Shown one piece after another: positions 17,481-26,383 of a stretch of DNA of 64,000 nucleotides. The position numbers were made by a program, and so were the translations under genes. The DNA is from Ferdinandcohnia sp036962705. GTDB taxonomy: Bacteria > Bacillota > Bacilli > Bacillales > Bacillaceae_L. Each line of letters starts with the position of its first letter. The first letter of the stretch is position 1. The DNA is taken from NCBI RefSeq assembly GCF_036962705.1, contig NZ_JBALOQ010000003.1:248001-312000 (forward strand), given 5' to 3'. Below the pieces are notes generated by a model. The model saw only the letters and a program-made list of their open reading frames with translations, did no database searches and was not told the origin of the DNA.

Positions 17481-18431
17481 CTACAAGTTATCTTTCACAT
17501 AAGCAATTGTTTCATCAATATGTGAGATAATCCCTGGGGCATCATGTCCTGAAAATGGGTAAACAATGATTGATTTTTCCGCATCAATGTGATTGTATAC
17601 GCCGTAAATCGACTGAGGTGGGCAAATTAAATCCTTGAAGGCTACAGAAACTCTTGTTTTACTCTTAATCCTTGAAGCTAAATTGAGATTGTCAAAATAG
17701 GAAAGTGTTTCAAAAACATTTTTACTCTTTTCAGGGTATCTGTGCATAAAATTTTCGATACTAACGAGTGATCCTTCGAATTTTTGTTGAATAGCAAGTT
17801 CGATATTACACATATTCGGGACATCAGCCACCACTAATGAAGGACGATTATCTAGTGCAGCAACCGCAAGAGAAATTCCCCCACCCAGGCTTGCTCCATG
17901 CAGGCAGATTTTTGATTTATCGATTTCCGTCCGGGTAAACACTACATCGACTGCACGTTTGCAATCTATATAAATCTTTCTATAATAATATTCAAATTTA
18001 TCAAGGATTCCTTGAGTAGCCCATGTACCAGTAGCACCTATTGAATACAGTGTGTCCTCAGCACTTTCGCCATGCCCTCGACAATCTACCGCCAAAACTG
18101 CATATCCCTGAATAATCCATTTCATATAATTAGATATTGAACCTTTGTTACCACCATATCCATGAAATGTAATGATACACGGTAAGCTTTCGGTTTGATT
18201 CTTAGGTAAAATATAAAAGGCATTTATAGGTGTTCCTGCAAATCCCTTATAAAACAACTCGTATGCCTCAATCTGATGGATTGGGTAGTCTATCCTTTTC
18301 ATTTCGATTTGGAGTGGAGTTGAAGTTGATTCTTTTAATGTATCTTCCCAAAATTGTTCAAAATCCTTTGCTTTAGTCAATTCAGGTTTATAATTCTCAT
18401 ATTCTTTGATTTGTTGTTCGTAAAATAACAT
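17481..18431 (-). CDS. Acetylxylan esterase-like (CE7) alpha/beta hydrolase
   Basis: This is a roughly 316-residue cytoplasmic acetyl esterase of the CE7 type, whose relatives act on acetylated xylo-oligosaccharides and cephalosporin C. Motifs are ITFHGYGGNKG near residue 90, the RGHGES loop near residue 120 and the nucleophile elbow HGASLGGG near residue 180. The catalytic Asp region is KDLICPP and the His is in SGHDAPG near residue 297. ATG 18431 has GAGGG close upstream; an in-frame TTG twelve bases earlier is less likely. It suggests that the imported sugar is O-acetylated. Confidence 0.88.
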   Translation of the reverse strand: MLFYEQQIKEYENYKPELTKAKDFEQFWEDTLKESTSTPLQIEMKRIDYPIHQIEAYELFYKGFAGTPINAFYILPKNQTESLPCIITFHGYGGNKGSISNYMKWIIQGYAVLAVDCRGHGESAEDTLYSIGATGTWATQGILDKFEYYYRKIYIDCKRAVDVVFTRTEIDKSKICLHGASLGGGISLAVAALDNRPSLVVADVPNMCNIELAIQQKFEGSLVSIENFMHRYPEKSKNVFETLSYFDNLNLASRIKSKTRVSVAFKDLICPPQSIYGVYNHIDAEKSIIVYPFSGHDAPGIISHIDETIAYVKDNL

Positions 18432-18492
18432 TTGTTCCCTCAATCCTTTGTTTTTTCTTTATTTAGTTTATTTGCTAGGCTCATATGGAATC

Positions 18493-19302
18493 TCAAACAT
18501 GGAGTAATATTCCATCGTAGGCAACCTTTATACCACTTGGAGCAAAGATTTTCTCGAGGTCCTCATGCATTAGACCAATATTATGAGAAAAATGAGTTGC
18601 AATTATTTGACCTTCATTCGTCATAATATTTTTTTCAAGAAAAGCTGTCTTTATGTCCTTAACTGCTTCTATATTAAGGTGATTTCTTCTTTCAGGTAGT
18701 AGTCCATGTGTACAATCCAAAATGGCTACGTCGATTTTTTTTGTGGATAACCATTCCCACGTTTGTTCAGGAAACCAACCTGTGTCATGGCCATGAAATA
18801 TCCTTTTTCCATCCTTTTCAATGTAAAATAGAAAACAGGTTTCTAACGGGTTATGATCTGCAGGGAGAGGAGTTACCTCTGCTGTTCCTACCTGATATGT
18901 AGTAAACGGATGCATTAAAGTAAATGTGAAATAATTTTCAGTGTGCCATAATACTTCTTTACATTTATAGATAGCTGCGTCATTACCATAAATATGTAGC
19001 GGATATGAAAAATCATGAGCAAATCCTGGTGTTCTCATACCCAGATCCTTGGGATTAAAATGATCCATGTGTGTGTGGGTAAATAATAAATGCTCTACTT
19101 TTGAAAGGTCGAGATTATTCGTTAAGACATGATGATAGGTGTCTGGTGGAAAATCAATTTTAATGGTATCATCAATAATCGTTGAGGAACGGGTTCTGAT
19201 ATTCTTCCCCCCTAATTCTCTTGCTTTCTTACAGTGGGTGCAATTGCAAAATAACCCCGGAAATCCTTCCGCAGCTGCTGTACCTAAAATTTGTATTTTC
19301 AT
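18493..19302 (-). CDS. MBL-fold metallo-hydrolase (PhnP-like)
   Basis: This is a roughly 269-residue metallo-beta-lactamase-fold hydrolase. It has the zinc motif FTHTHMDHFNP near residue 75, further metal ligands in FHGHDTGWFPEQT near residue 165 and in ILDCTHGL near residue 190, and ATHFSHN near residue 238. An early CNCTHCKKAR Cys cluster resembles PhnP, a cyclic phosphodiesterase, so a phosphodiesterase activity on a sugar phosphate is possible. ATG 19302 follows AAAGGAAG. It sits between the esterase and secreted glycosidase genes; its part in the pathway is unclear. Confidence 0.85.
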   Translation of the reverse strand: MKIQILGTAAAEGFPGLFCNCTHCKKARELGGKNIRTRSSTIIDDTIKIDFPPDTYHHVLTNNLDLSKVEHLLFTHTHMDHFNPKDLGMRTPGFAHDFSYPLHIYGNDAAIYKCKEVLWHTENYFTFTLMHPFTTYQVGTAEVTPLPADHNPLETCFLFYIEKDGKRIFHGHDTGWFPEQTWEWLSTKKIDVAILDCTHGLLPERRNHLNIEAVKDIKTAFLEKNIMTNEGQIIATHFSHNIGLMHEDLEKIFAPSGIKVAYDGILLHV

Positions 19303-19415
19303 ATAGTCTTCCTTTCTCTTTATAAAAGTAGAATATTTCACCATTGCTAATTGAAAAAAAGATATTTACCTAATTTTAGTATATGTTCACTCGCTGTAAA
19401 ATTCAAACTATTACA

Positions 19416-19450
19416 AACAATAAGAAAGAGCAGGTTTTTCAGACCCACTC
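19416..19450 (-). terminator. Probable terminator after the GHL10 gene
   Basis: On the minus strand GAGTGGGT pairs with AACCTGCTC (two G-T pairs and a small bulge), followed by TTTCTT. It begins a few bases past the stop codon of the GHL10 gene. The stem is imperfect and the T run short. Confidence 0.5.
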
Positions 19451-19461
19451 CTCCTTATATA

Positions 19462-21141
19462 TTACTTATCTTCTCGAACCATTTTAAGGAATCCTGGAAT
19501 ATGATGCGGAGCTTGACTAGGCTTTGCAAATTCCTCTTCTACAATTGGCCACCAGTCGAACAATTCTAGATAGATTAAATCAAATATCATAACACCATGT
19601 GTTAATTCAATATCCTTGCGAAGTGCCTTACGGAACTGTTCAGGATTATTAATATATTGATTGAGATATAGACTCCCGTAAACAAATGTCGATTCATTAA
19701 TAACATCCATTGCTAATTCAGCAGAGCCTTCAACACTATGCTCAGCAATTCTACCATTGGCAATTGCTTCTTCTTTTGTTACCTGTTCAAAGTACGTACC
19801 TGTCATGATAAAATCCAATGTTTCAGCATAACCCGTTTTGTGATAATCCGGTGAAGTCCAGCTATAATCTGGTTGATGTGTTCTACTTGCCCAGTTTACC
19901 CCCTCACTGTAATAATCCGAATACCAAGCACCTACATACGTACTAAAATAAACTTCGTCTTTAATATCATGGATTGTTTTCTCTGCCTTTTTGAAGAAAG
20001 ACTGGATATTCCCAGCACGCCATTCAATCCATTTTTGGTACAAAGGACCTTCTACAATATTTTGCTGGCCATTCCCGTCAAATTTGATTTCAAAAATATC
20101 TTGTGGGAAATTCTCAACCTGTTGATCAATATACTCTTCAAATTTTTCACGGCTTAATTCACTAAAGTCAGCGTAAATATTATTGTATCTTGCTCGGTCT
20201 AGAACAATTCCGTCCACTTCATAATTTGTAACTAATTCCTCAATGATACCTAATTCATAATTTTGGACATCGTCACGAATTGGGTTAACAAATGTTGAAT
20301 GACCTGCTGCTTGGGAAGAAGGCACAAGTTTTGTTTCAGTAGATGAGATATCGATTGCATCCCCAACCTTCACATGATCAAGTAACCAAGTTCTGGCTGT
20401 ACCGTGACCAGATAAAACGTAACCGTTTTCAGGAATTTCCAAGGCTGGTGTTCCAAATGTGTTCCGGTCAGAAACCTGAGTCACAATTCCATCTGTAATT
20501 TGAACTTCTGCACCCCAACGATTAGCAGGAGAAACATCATACTTGTCTGGAGTATACAGAACAAGATAATTTGTATTTCTTGTAGTATTTGAACCATCAA
20601 TTTTTCTTGTTTCACCGTTAGCCGCTGTGGCCACCCTTGAGCCTTCATAAATAACGGATTGCCATTCTGGGTTCTCATATGCTGGCCCTTCCTGGAAAGT
20701 TGTGCTTCCCTCTGAGAATACATTGATAGCCGCATGGACCTTTATTCCGTATTTATGTGCTTCTTCTATCACATTTTCTAATAAATCATAGTTCTCGGGG
20801 TAACCTTGAAATTTATCAATCCTTTTAGATGTACTTGCATGAGGAGCTAAATTACTATTGTAGGCAACAAAACCTGTTGAATTTTTTATATCTAGTATAA
20901 TAGTGTCAATATTTGCTTTAGCCGTTTTGCCAACAATCTCTTTCACTTTTTCTTTTGTATTAAGATATTCGATATTTGCTGACAAGTCATACCAGAGAAT
21001 TCTAGCTTTTTTATCCGGATCTTTTATTATGTTTTGTAGTACATTCTTTCTAGCAGTATCATTCCCACCTTTAGCTGAAACCGGAACAACCAAAAAAGTT
21101 AACAATAAGAAAACAGTAACAATAGCAATAATTTTTTTCAT
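19462..21141 (-). CDS. Secreted GHL10-type (family 10-like, DUF187) glycoside hydrolase
   Basis: This 559-residue secreted protein has a signal peptide with a probable cut after VPVSA near residue 23. The catalytic TIM barrel resembles GHL10/YngK proteins: IDTIILDIKNSTGFVAYNS near residue 75, YGIKVHAAINVFSEG near residue 130, VDGIVLDRARYNN near residue 310 and a conserved WxxWRAGNIQSFFK near residue 370. It has no obvious cell-wall anchor, so it is released or loosely bound. It is probably the depolymerase that feeds the importer, though its polymer target is not known. It heads the locus, with a weak terminator behind it. Confidence 0.86.
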   Translation of the reverse strand: MKKIIAIVTVFLLLTFLVVPVSAKGGNDTARKNVLQNIIKDPDKKARILWYDLSANIEYLNTKEKVKEIVGKTAKANIDTIILDIKNSTGFVAYNSNLAPHASTSKRIDKFQGYPENYDLLENVIEEAHKYGIKVHAAINVFSEGSTTFQEGPAYENPEWQSVIYEGSRVATAANGETRKIDGSNTTRNTNYLVLYTPDKYDVSPANRWGAEVQITDGIVTQVSDRNTFGTPALEIPENGYVLSGHGTARTWLLDHVKVGDAIDISSTETKLVPSSQAAGHSTFVNPIRDDVQNYELGIIEELVTNYEVDGIVLDRARYNNIYADFSELSREKFEEYIDQQVENFPQDIFEIKFDGNGQQNIVEGPLYQKWIEWRAGNIQSFFKKAEKTIHDIKDEVYFSTYVGAWYSDYYSEGVNWASRTHQPDYSWTSPDYHKTGYAETLDFIMTGTYFEQVTKEEAIANGRIAEHSVEGSAELAMDVINESTFVYGSLYLNQYINNPEQFRKALRKDIELTHGVMIFDLIYLELFDWWPIVEEEFAKPSQAPHHIPGFLKMVREDK

Positions 21142-21472
21142 ATTTCGCTCCTTTATTCTCCTATTCTTTTCTGTTTACTTTTATGTATTTCAACGTTGCA
21201 AGAATGCCTATCCCCCTTTATTTGAATTATCTAAATAATATCACATTTATAGCGAAAGAAGAATATTTTCTCCATTTAATAAAAATAAACAGGAAAAATT
21301 ATCTATAATTTAGGTTTATATATCTTTTTTCAACAAAATAACCTACGACTAAGGTCCTGCTTTTAAGTGAAAAATTTATCTATCGGTATACAAAATTCAC
21401 CATTTTTAGCACTAGCCTTCTTTTTGTTATAATATGAGCTAATAGAAAGATTAGATTATGAGGTGAAACTTT
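21142..21472. other. Intergenic region between divergent genes
   Basis: These 331 AT-rich bases separate the GHL10 gene (minus) from the 21473 gene (plus). A TATAAT box at about 21430 probably serves the plus gene. On the minus side I see only ATTCTTGCAA near 21196, a 10-mer that also occurs before the binding-protein gene near 17365. No small gene or structured RNA is evident. Confidence 0.5.
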
Positions 21473-21769
21473 ATGGCATTTGGCATTAAACGAAAGGAGC
21501 TTCTTGAGTGGAAAAAGAAAGTATCTGGGGGGGAAATTGCGTTTCTTACACATTATTGGATAGACGATCGTTTTCCTGGCATGACAACAGTGACAAAGGT
21601 TGGCTGTGCAGACCTCGAGAAACTGATTGAATGGGGAAAGCAATATGGAATTCCTTCTAAATACATTCATAACCGGACAGGCTTCCCCCATTTTGATTTA
21701 TTGGGTGAAAGACAGATTGAAATATTAAGAAATGAAAACATGTTACATCAACTCGAGAGGTTCGAATGA
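21473..21769 (+). CDS. Conserved small Bacillaceae protein of unknown function
   Basis: This 98-residue protein lacks a signal peptide and membrane helix. It is rich in Lys, Trp and Gly in its first third (RKELLEWKKKVSGGEIAFL) and has a conserved-looking HYWIDDRFPGMTTVTKVGC segment. The start follows GAGGTGAAA and a TATAAT box lies about 45 bases upstream. I recall similar short proteins in other Bacillus genomes but cannot assign a name or function. It is followed by mscL, 74 bases away, on the same strand. Confidence 0.75.
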   Translation: MAFGIKRKELLEWKKKVSGGEIAFLTHYWIDDRFPGMTTVTKVGCADLEKLIEWGKQYGIPSKYIHNRTGFPHFDLLGERQIEILRNENMLHQLERFE

Positions 21770-21843
21770 TAAGCCATTTGTATCATTTTCTTTTAAATGA
21801 ATATATGTAAAATAATAGAGGGATTTGAAAGGAGAACAACAAA

Positions 21844-22221
21844 ATGATAAATGAATTTAAAAAGTTTGCCCTAAAAGGCAATGTGATTGACCTCGCAGTC
21901 GGGGTCATTATTGGTGGAGCATTCGGAAAGATTGTTACATCACTCGTTAATGATATTATTATGCCATTAGTTGGTTTTTTACTAGGTGGGGTAGACATAT
22001 CAAAGGCTTCTATCCCCTTTAACGGAGCGGAAATAATGTATGGTGCTTTTCTACAAACAGTTGTGGACTTTTTAATTATTTCATTCTCTATTTTTCTCTT
22101 TATCCGCTTTTTTCAGCGCTTTAAGAAAAAAGAAGTGGAAAAACCTGCAGCCTCAACTCCAACCAAGGAAGAACAGCTACTAACTGAAATTCGTGATTTA
22201 TTAAAAGAACAACGTGTATAA
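21844..22221 (+). CDS. mscL: Large-conductance mechanosensitive channel MscL
   Basis: The 125-residue MscL is the usual length. The N-terminal amphipathic helix FKKFALKGNVIDLAVGVIIG and the first pore helix with GGAFGKIVTSLVNDIIMP are canonical. The second helix spans roughly residues 68-92, and the C-terminal cytoplasmic helix includes EEQLLTEIRDLL. The channel opens under membrane tension during hypo-osmotic shock. The ATG follows GAAAGGAG. The gene ends at a strong bidirectional terminator shared with the convergent thioesterase gene. Confidence 0.97.
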   Translation: MINEFKKFALKGNVIDLAVGVIIGGAFGKIVTSLVNDIIMPLVGFLLGGVDISKASIPFNGAEIMYGAFLQTVVDFLIISFSIFLFIRFFQRFKKKEVEKPAASTPTKEEQLLTEIRDLLKEQRV

Positions 22222-22224
22222 AAG

Positions 22225-22268
22225 AAAAATGGTTGTCCAATGTCGAAATCGACTGGACAACCATTTTT
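22225..22268. terminator. Bidirectional terminator between mscL and the thioesterase gene
   Basis: AAAAATGGTTGTCCA and TGGACAACCATTTTT form a perfect 15-bp stem that supplies a T tract on either strand. The thioesterase stop codon touches the hairpin. Confidence 0.92.
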
Positions 22269-22786
22269 TATACTTCCCAAGGTAATGCGATGCTGAATTT
22301 CGATGCCATTTTTTCGTTTTCTTTTTTGCGTCTCTTGCGGTTTTCGGCACGATCTTTTGCGGATTCATGAAGCATCTTTTCTTCCTCTGATCTCGGGATA
22401 ACCGTTGGGACGGGCTTTGGTTTGCCATTCTCATCTAACGCTACAAAAGTTAAAAACGATAATGCGCAAATATTCCGTTCTCCTGTGTATAAATCTTCAG
22501 CAATTACCTTTACAAATACCTCCATCGATGATCGCCCCGTGTATGTTACATAAGCCTCTAAACAAACTGAACTTCCTTCATGAATTGGGTGAAGAAAATC
22601 AACTGAATCTGTTGATGCTGTTACAACCGGAGAGCGTGAATGTCTTACGGCAGCAATAGAAGCAACATCATCAATATAGGCCATGAGCTTACCACCAAAC
22701 ATCGTTCCATGATAATTCGTATCAGGCGGAAATACATTACTTGTCTTCACAACAAAAGATTCCTTGCAATATTTTGCGTTTTCCAT
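22268..22786 (-). CDS. Acyl-CoA thioesterase (YkhA-like hotdog protein)
   Basis: The 172-residue hotdog-fold thioesterase has the acyl-CoA hydrolase pattern DTNYHGTMFGGKLMAYIDDV near residue 22 with its catalytic Asp, then FLHPIHEGS near residue 66. The last 40 residues are basic and Glu/Lys-rich, typical of YkhA-like proteins. It releases free fatty acids from CoA in the cytoplasm. It is a monocistronic gene that ends at a shared terminator. It is preceded by the acetyltransferase gene but the intervening 45 bases hold an own ribosome site. Confidence 0.9.
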   Translation of the reverse strand: MENAKYCKESFVVKTSNVFPPDTNYHGTMFGGKLMAYIDDVASIAAVRHSRSPVVTASTDSVDFLHPIHEGSSVCLEAYVTYTGRSSMEVFVKVIAEDLYTGERNICALSFLTFVALDENGKPKPVPTVIPRSEEEKMLHESAKDRAENRKRRKKENEKMASKFSIALPWEV

Positions 22787-22831
22787 ATGTAAGTCCCCCT
22801 TACTATTTCTATGTTCTATTCTTCACGTATT

Positions 22832-23269
22832 TTATAATTTCAAACTAACGAGTTTTTCTCCCCAAGGAGCTATTGCCTTCGGTTGAAACCCTGCACGTAT
22901 ATAGGTTCTTTCTGCTTCAATATTTTCTGGATTATAGCCGATGATGATTTCTTTAGCATCTGGTTTTGCTTTGATGTAATCTATCACATTTAAAAGCGCC
23001 TTAGTGCCATAGCCTTTTCCCTGATATTTTTCGTCAATCATAATTCGGTAAATCCAATAATTGTTATCATCTTCGTCTAATCCAAACATTGTAAAACCGA
23101 CCATTATGATGTCTGCATATATCGCAAACGCTTCAAAATTTGGCAAAAACTGTACCTCAGCGATTGAATATAGATTTGAAGCAATAAATCCTTTTTGAGA
23201 TTTGCCTACCTGTAAATCAATACATTCTTCCCAGTTATCACGCGTGATTTTTTGTAAAGTCACCGTCAA
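22832..23269 (-). CDS. GNAT acetyltransferase (BltD/SpeG-like)
   Basis: The 145-residue GNAT-fold acetyltransferase has the acetyl-CoA loop DEKYQGKGYGTKALL (motif A, near residue 77) and AERTYIRAGFQ near residue 118. The N-terminal NWEECIDLQV pattern and overall length match spermine/spermidine acetyltransferases such as BltD, so a polyamine or aminoglycoside-like amine is a plausible acceptor. The start is TTG at 23269 after GGGGG. It may be cotranscribed with the thioesterase gene. Confidence 0.82.
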   Translation of the reverse strand: MTVTLQKITRDNWEECIDLQVGKSQKGFIASNLYSIAEVQFLPNFEAFAIYADIIMVGFTMFGLDEDDNNYWIYRIMIDEKYQGKGYGTKALLNVIDYIKAKPDAKEIIIGYNPENIEAERTYIRAGFQPKAIAPWGEKLVSLKL

Positions 23270-23382
23270 GTGCGTATCCCCCGATACTCTAGTTTAAGGT
23301 GGCTCAGGTTGCCCCCTCCATCATCTAATCGTATGCCTTCACATAACGACTTTCAACGATTTTTTCAAAGAAAAAAAGCTAG

Positions 23383-24348
23383 CTAAGCGGTAAATTTTTG
23401 TTCAAGACGTTCAAATGAATATACACGATCTATAAACAGAGCGTAAATCGAAGCCAATAGTTGCTGGAACAGCATTCCGACAACGACTGGGACGGCAACT
23501 TCCGCTGGGAAGAACGTAATTGCAATGACTGCCCCCGCACTAATATTGCGCATACCGCCTGTAAAGATTAGGGCTATAATGACGTCTGGTTCTTGCTTCA
23601 TAAGACGACCGATTCCCCATGCGAGTAAATAACCACAAAACGAAATAAAGAAAACGACGGCACTGATCATAATCAGTTTTAGGTTAACATTTTGTAAATA
23701 GGGTGCTATTTCGGCACTATTAATCATGACTACGACTCCAAGACCAATCTTTGAAAAAGGCGCCAAGTTCGGGCTAAGAGTTTTTGTACATTTGCCTTTC
23801 GTAAAATTATTAACGAGCATACCAAGAATAGAGGGTAGCACAACCATGAAGAAGAGACCCTGCATAATACTGAGAACATCCATTTCAACATTACTGCCGA
23901 CAAATAACTTTAAGCTATACGGCACAACGAATGGTGAAATCAATGTATCGATTAAAATGATGGATAGTGTTAATGCAATATTTCCGTGCTTCATCGCAAC
24001 CCAGATAAAGCTTGAAATTCCAGTTGGAATAACTACTGCCAAAATAATTCCAGTGATCGTAAAGCTATCACCGGGAAAGGTTAAATGCCCAACAACCCAA
24101 GCCCATGCAGGCATGATTAAATGTAATGTAAAAAGAGCAATCAAGATTGGAAATGGATGTGTGATTGCTCTTTTTATTGAACTAAAACTTGAACTTAACG
24201 CTCCAGAAAAAGTGATGAATGCAAAAATCCACGGTACTAAATATGAAAAAGGAGCTAAGTATGCAGTTAGTAAAACACCCAATACTACACTTGTTGGTGT
24301 AATAAGTGGCATGAGTTTTTCTAATTTTTTGTTGAGTTTCTGTAACAT
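23383..24348 (-). CDS. Bile acid:sodium symporter (BASS) family transporter
   Basis: This is a roughly 321-residue membrane protein with nine to ten helices. Signature regions are VIPTGISSFIWVAMKHGN near residue 110 and ALIFTGGMRNISAGAVIA near residue 263, the crossover helices with conserved Gly and Asn that bind sodium. Bacterial BASS members move pantoate, keto acids or other organic anions; the substrate here is unknown. Three ATG codons follow one another; the third (24348) has the best spacing to AGGAGA. Confidence 0.88.
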   Translation of the reverse strand: MLQKLNKKLEKLMPLITPTSVVLGVLLTAYLAPFSYLVPWIFAFITFSGALSSSFSSIKRAITHPFPILIALFTLHLIMPAWAWVVGHLTFPGDSFTITGIILAVVIPTGISSFIWVAMKHGNIALTLSIILIDTLISPFVVPYSLKLFVGSNVEMDVLSIMQGLFFMVVLPSILGMLVNNFTKGKCTKTLSPNLAPFSKIGLGVVVMINSAEIAPYLQNVNLKLIMISAVVFFISFCGYLLAWGIGRLMKQEPDVIIALIFTGGMRNISAGAVIAITFFPAEVAVPVVVGMLFQQLLASIYALFIDRVYSFERLEQKFTA

Positions 24349-24473
24349 CATCATTCTCCTAGTTTATGAATCTACCACAATAAGACCATTATCTAAGTAT
24401 ACTACAATTTTATCATTATAGAGGTTGTCTTATAAAGGGAATCCCAAAACTTGGGTTTTATTACCGCAAAATA

Positions 24474-24507
24474 AGAAAGCATCATCACCGATGTGATAAT
24501 GCTTTTT
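24474..24507 (-). terminator. Terminator after the 50-residue ORF
   Basis: On the minus strand GCATTATCAC pairs with GTGATGATGC (one G-T pair) and is followed by TTTCTTATTTT. It begins 10 bases downstream of the stop codon of the small ORF at 24512. Confidence 0.8.
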
Positions 24508-24511
24508 CATT

Positions 24512-24664
24512 TTAGCTTGGATCATACTCGTCATATGAGAAGTTTGTGACCTGTGTGTAGTCGCCCTTTTCAATTTCTTCCATTGTTGCCTCTTCTTGCA
24601 ATTCATCTTCTGAGTCCATTCCAACAGCAATTGTTGGCACTTGCTTGTTTTGGCGTTTTTTCAT
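24512..24664 (-). CDS. Small acidic protein, 50 residues
   Basis: The ORF begins MKKRQNKQVPTIAVGMDSED after a GGAG site and ends in YDEYDPS. It is acidic after a basic start and has no membrane segment. A good ribosome site, its own terminator and coding-like codon use support a real gene. I do not recognise the family. Confidence 0.65.
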   Translation of the reverse strand: MKKRQNKQVPTIAVGMDSEDELQEEATMEEIEKGDYTQVTNFSYDEYDPS

Positions 24665-24745
24665 CGGTATTCACTCCTTTCTTTTTAGTATTCCCCAATA
24701 TTGTTTAGTTTTGGTTGGGGATGCTACAAAAAAAGCTGGTAATAA

Positions 24746-24869
24746 TCAAATACGCCAAGGCGTATTTGCGCCCAGATTTTTTCGAGCAAGCTCGAAAAAC
24801 TTCCTTTGAAAATCTGTGGCATCCGTCGGAGGCTTTAACTTTATTCGGCCACAGTGCTGAATAAAGTTA
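24746..24869 (+). repeat. Structured dispersed repeat, copy B (short form, 124 bp)
   Basis: The hairpin AAATACGCC/GGCGTATTT opens the copy. The long-range helix here is CAGATTTT (24773-24780) with AAAATCTG (24809-24816), a compensatory change from CGATTTTT/AAAAATCG in the other copies. The middle is a single TTCGAGC/GCTCGAA hairpin. It ends with the TGGCATCCGTCGGAGGC block and TTTATTC.../GAATAAA. It lies in the leader region of the YjiH-family gene, sense orientation, 127 bases before its start. Confidence 0.9.
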
Positions 24870-24996
24870 ATCGTTTTTTCTGAATAGTATTTTTATGCAA
24901 TTGGAAGCATTTTTATTTAAAAAGACCTCGCATTTTTATGTAATTTATTATAAAGTAGGGTTTGTGACTTTTTAGAATTTTTGAGGTGAAACAACA

Positions 24997-26358
24997 ATGG
25001 CAGTACAAAAACAACAAGACAAACCAGCATTCGTTGATTATTTAAAATTTATTATTCCTTCCTTGATCGGAATTATTTTATTTATTGTTCCGTTTCAATT
25101 TAATGGTAACTTTACAATCACTGTGGCCATCTTGGCAGGTATTGTTCAAGATTTATTAGGTGATTCGATTCCATATATAATGACTGGATTAATCACGATT
25201 ACTGGGATTATTTCCGTTATGACAGTATTTTTTAAACCAGCATTTCTTACAAAATCCCCTTTCTTTTCTGGGCTATTTTATGTAGTTCCTGTTTGGGTTG
25301 TTGCTAGATTACTCGGGATGATTTTTGCGATTATGACTCTATTCAAGCTTGGTCCATCTGCGATTTGGTCGGATGCAACAGGTGGGACTTTGCTTTTCGA
25401 TTTAATTCCTGTTTTATTTTCCGTATTTTTATTTGCAGGATTGTTCTTACCATTATTACTTGATTTTGGTCTACTAGAGCTATTCGGAGCATTGCTCACA
25501 AAGGTGATGCGCCCACTTTTTAGATTACCTGGACGGTCATCTGTTGATGCCGTTGCTTCATGGTTAGGTGATGGAACTGTTGGTATTCTTCTTACAAACA
25601 AACAATATGAGGAAGGCTATTATACAAAGAGGGAAGCAGCAATCGTCGCAACAGCCTTCTCTGTTGTTTCCATTACATTTACAGTCGTTATTTTAGCCCA
25701 AATGCGATTGGAAAGTATGTTTGGACAGTTTTATCTTACGATTCTTTTAGCAGGCTTGGTTGCTGCGATTATTACTGCAAGAATTCCACCATTATCAAGA
25801 AAGCCTGATACGTATTATGAAGGTACAACACAAAAGGCGGACGAAACCATCCCTGCAAATAAAAGTCGGTTTCAGTGGGGAATGGAAAATGCGGTCATCC
25901 AAGCGAGAAAAAGTGGTGACTTTACTAAAGTATTAAAAGGCGGCATGCAAAACGTATTAGATATGTGGATGGGCGTTGTTCCAATCGTAATGGCAATCGG
26001 AACAATCGCACTTATTATTGCAGAATTCACTCCAATCTTTAAATATCTTGGAGCTCCGTTCGTACCGATTCTCACCTTATTACAGGTCCCTGAAGCGGTT
26101 GCTGCGTCTGAAACAATGGTCATCGGATTTGCCGATATGTTCCTCCCCTCAATTATTGGGGCAGGCATCGAGAACGATCTAACTCGATTTGTCATTGCTG
26201 GTGTTTCGATCACTCAGTTAATCTACATGTCCGAAGTCGGTGGCTTAATACTAGGTTCTAAATTGCCTCTTTCGTTTCTAGACTTAGTGATTCTTTTCTT
26301 ACAACGTACGCTTATTACCTTACCAATTATTGTTGGAATGGCGTATTTGTTTTTCTAA
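24997..26358 (+). CDS. YjiH-family membrane protein (nucleoside-recognition/gate domain)
   Basis: The 453-residue integral membrane protein has about ten helices. It carries two gate-like domains: LPGRSSVDAVASWLGDGTVG near residue 180 and VPEAVAASETMVIGFADMFLP near residue 365, both with the conserved Ser/Gly loop of nucleoside-recognition proteins. Members are presumed transporters with unknown substrate. The start follows GAGGTGAAA. The gene is monocistronic, preceded by repeat copy B and followed by a 20-bp tandem array and terminator. Confidence 0.85.
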   Translation: MAVQKQQDKPAFVDYLKFIIPSLIGIILFIVPFQFNGNFTITVAILAGIVQDLLGDSIPYIMTGLITITGIISVMTVFFKPAFLTKSPFFSGLFYVVPVWVVARLLGMIFAIMTLFKLGPSAIWSDATGGTLLFDLIPVLFSVFLFAGLFLPLLLDFGLLELFGALLTKVMRPLFRLPGRSSVDAVASWLGDGTVGILLTNKQYEEGYYTKREAAIVATAFSVVSITFTVVILAQMRLESMFGQFYLTILLAGLVAAIITARIPPLSRKPDTYYEGTTQKADETIPANKSRFQWGMENAVIQARKSGDFTKVLKGGMQNVLDMWMGVVPIVMAIGTIALIIAEFTPIFKYLGAPFVPILTLLQVPEAVAASETMVIGFADMFLPSIIGAGIENDLTRFVIAGVSITQLIYMSEVGGLILGSKLPLSFLDLVILFLQRTLITLPIIVGMAYLFF

Positions 26359-26383
26359 AATGTGTTTTGTTTCATCTTTATGC

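Noticed and set aside
20481..20735. 84-residue ORF on the same strand as the GHL10 gene, in another frame
   Set aside because: It overlaps a continuous, motif-supported coding sequence; there is no sign of a frameshift.
23270..23382. Possible riboswitch upstream of the acetyltransferase gene
   Set aside because: The GC-rich stretch has no recognisable aptamer pattern and no terminator or sequestering helix before the start.
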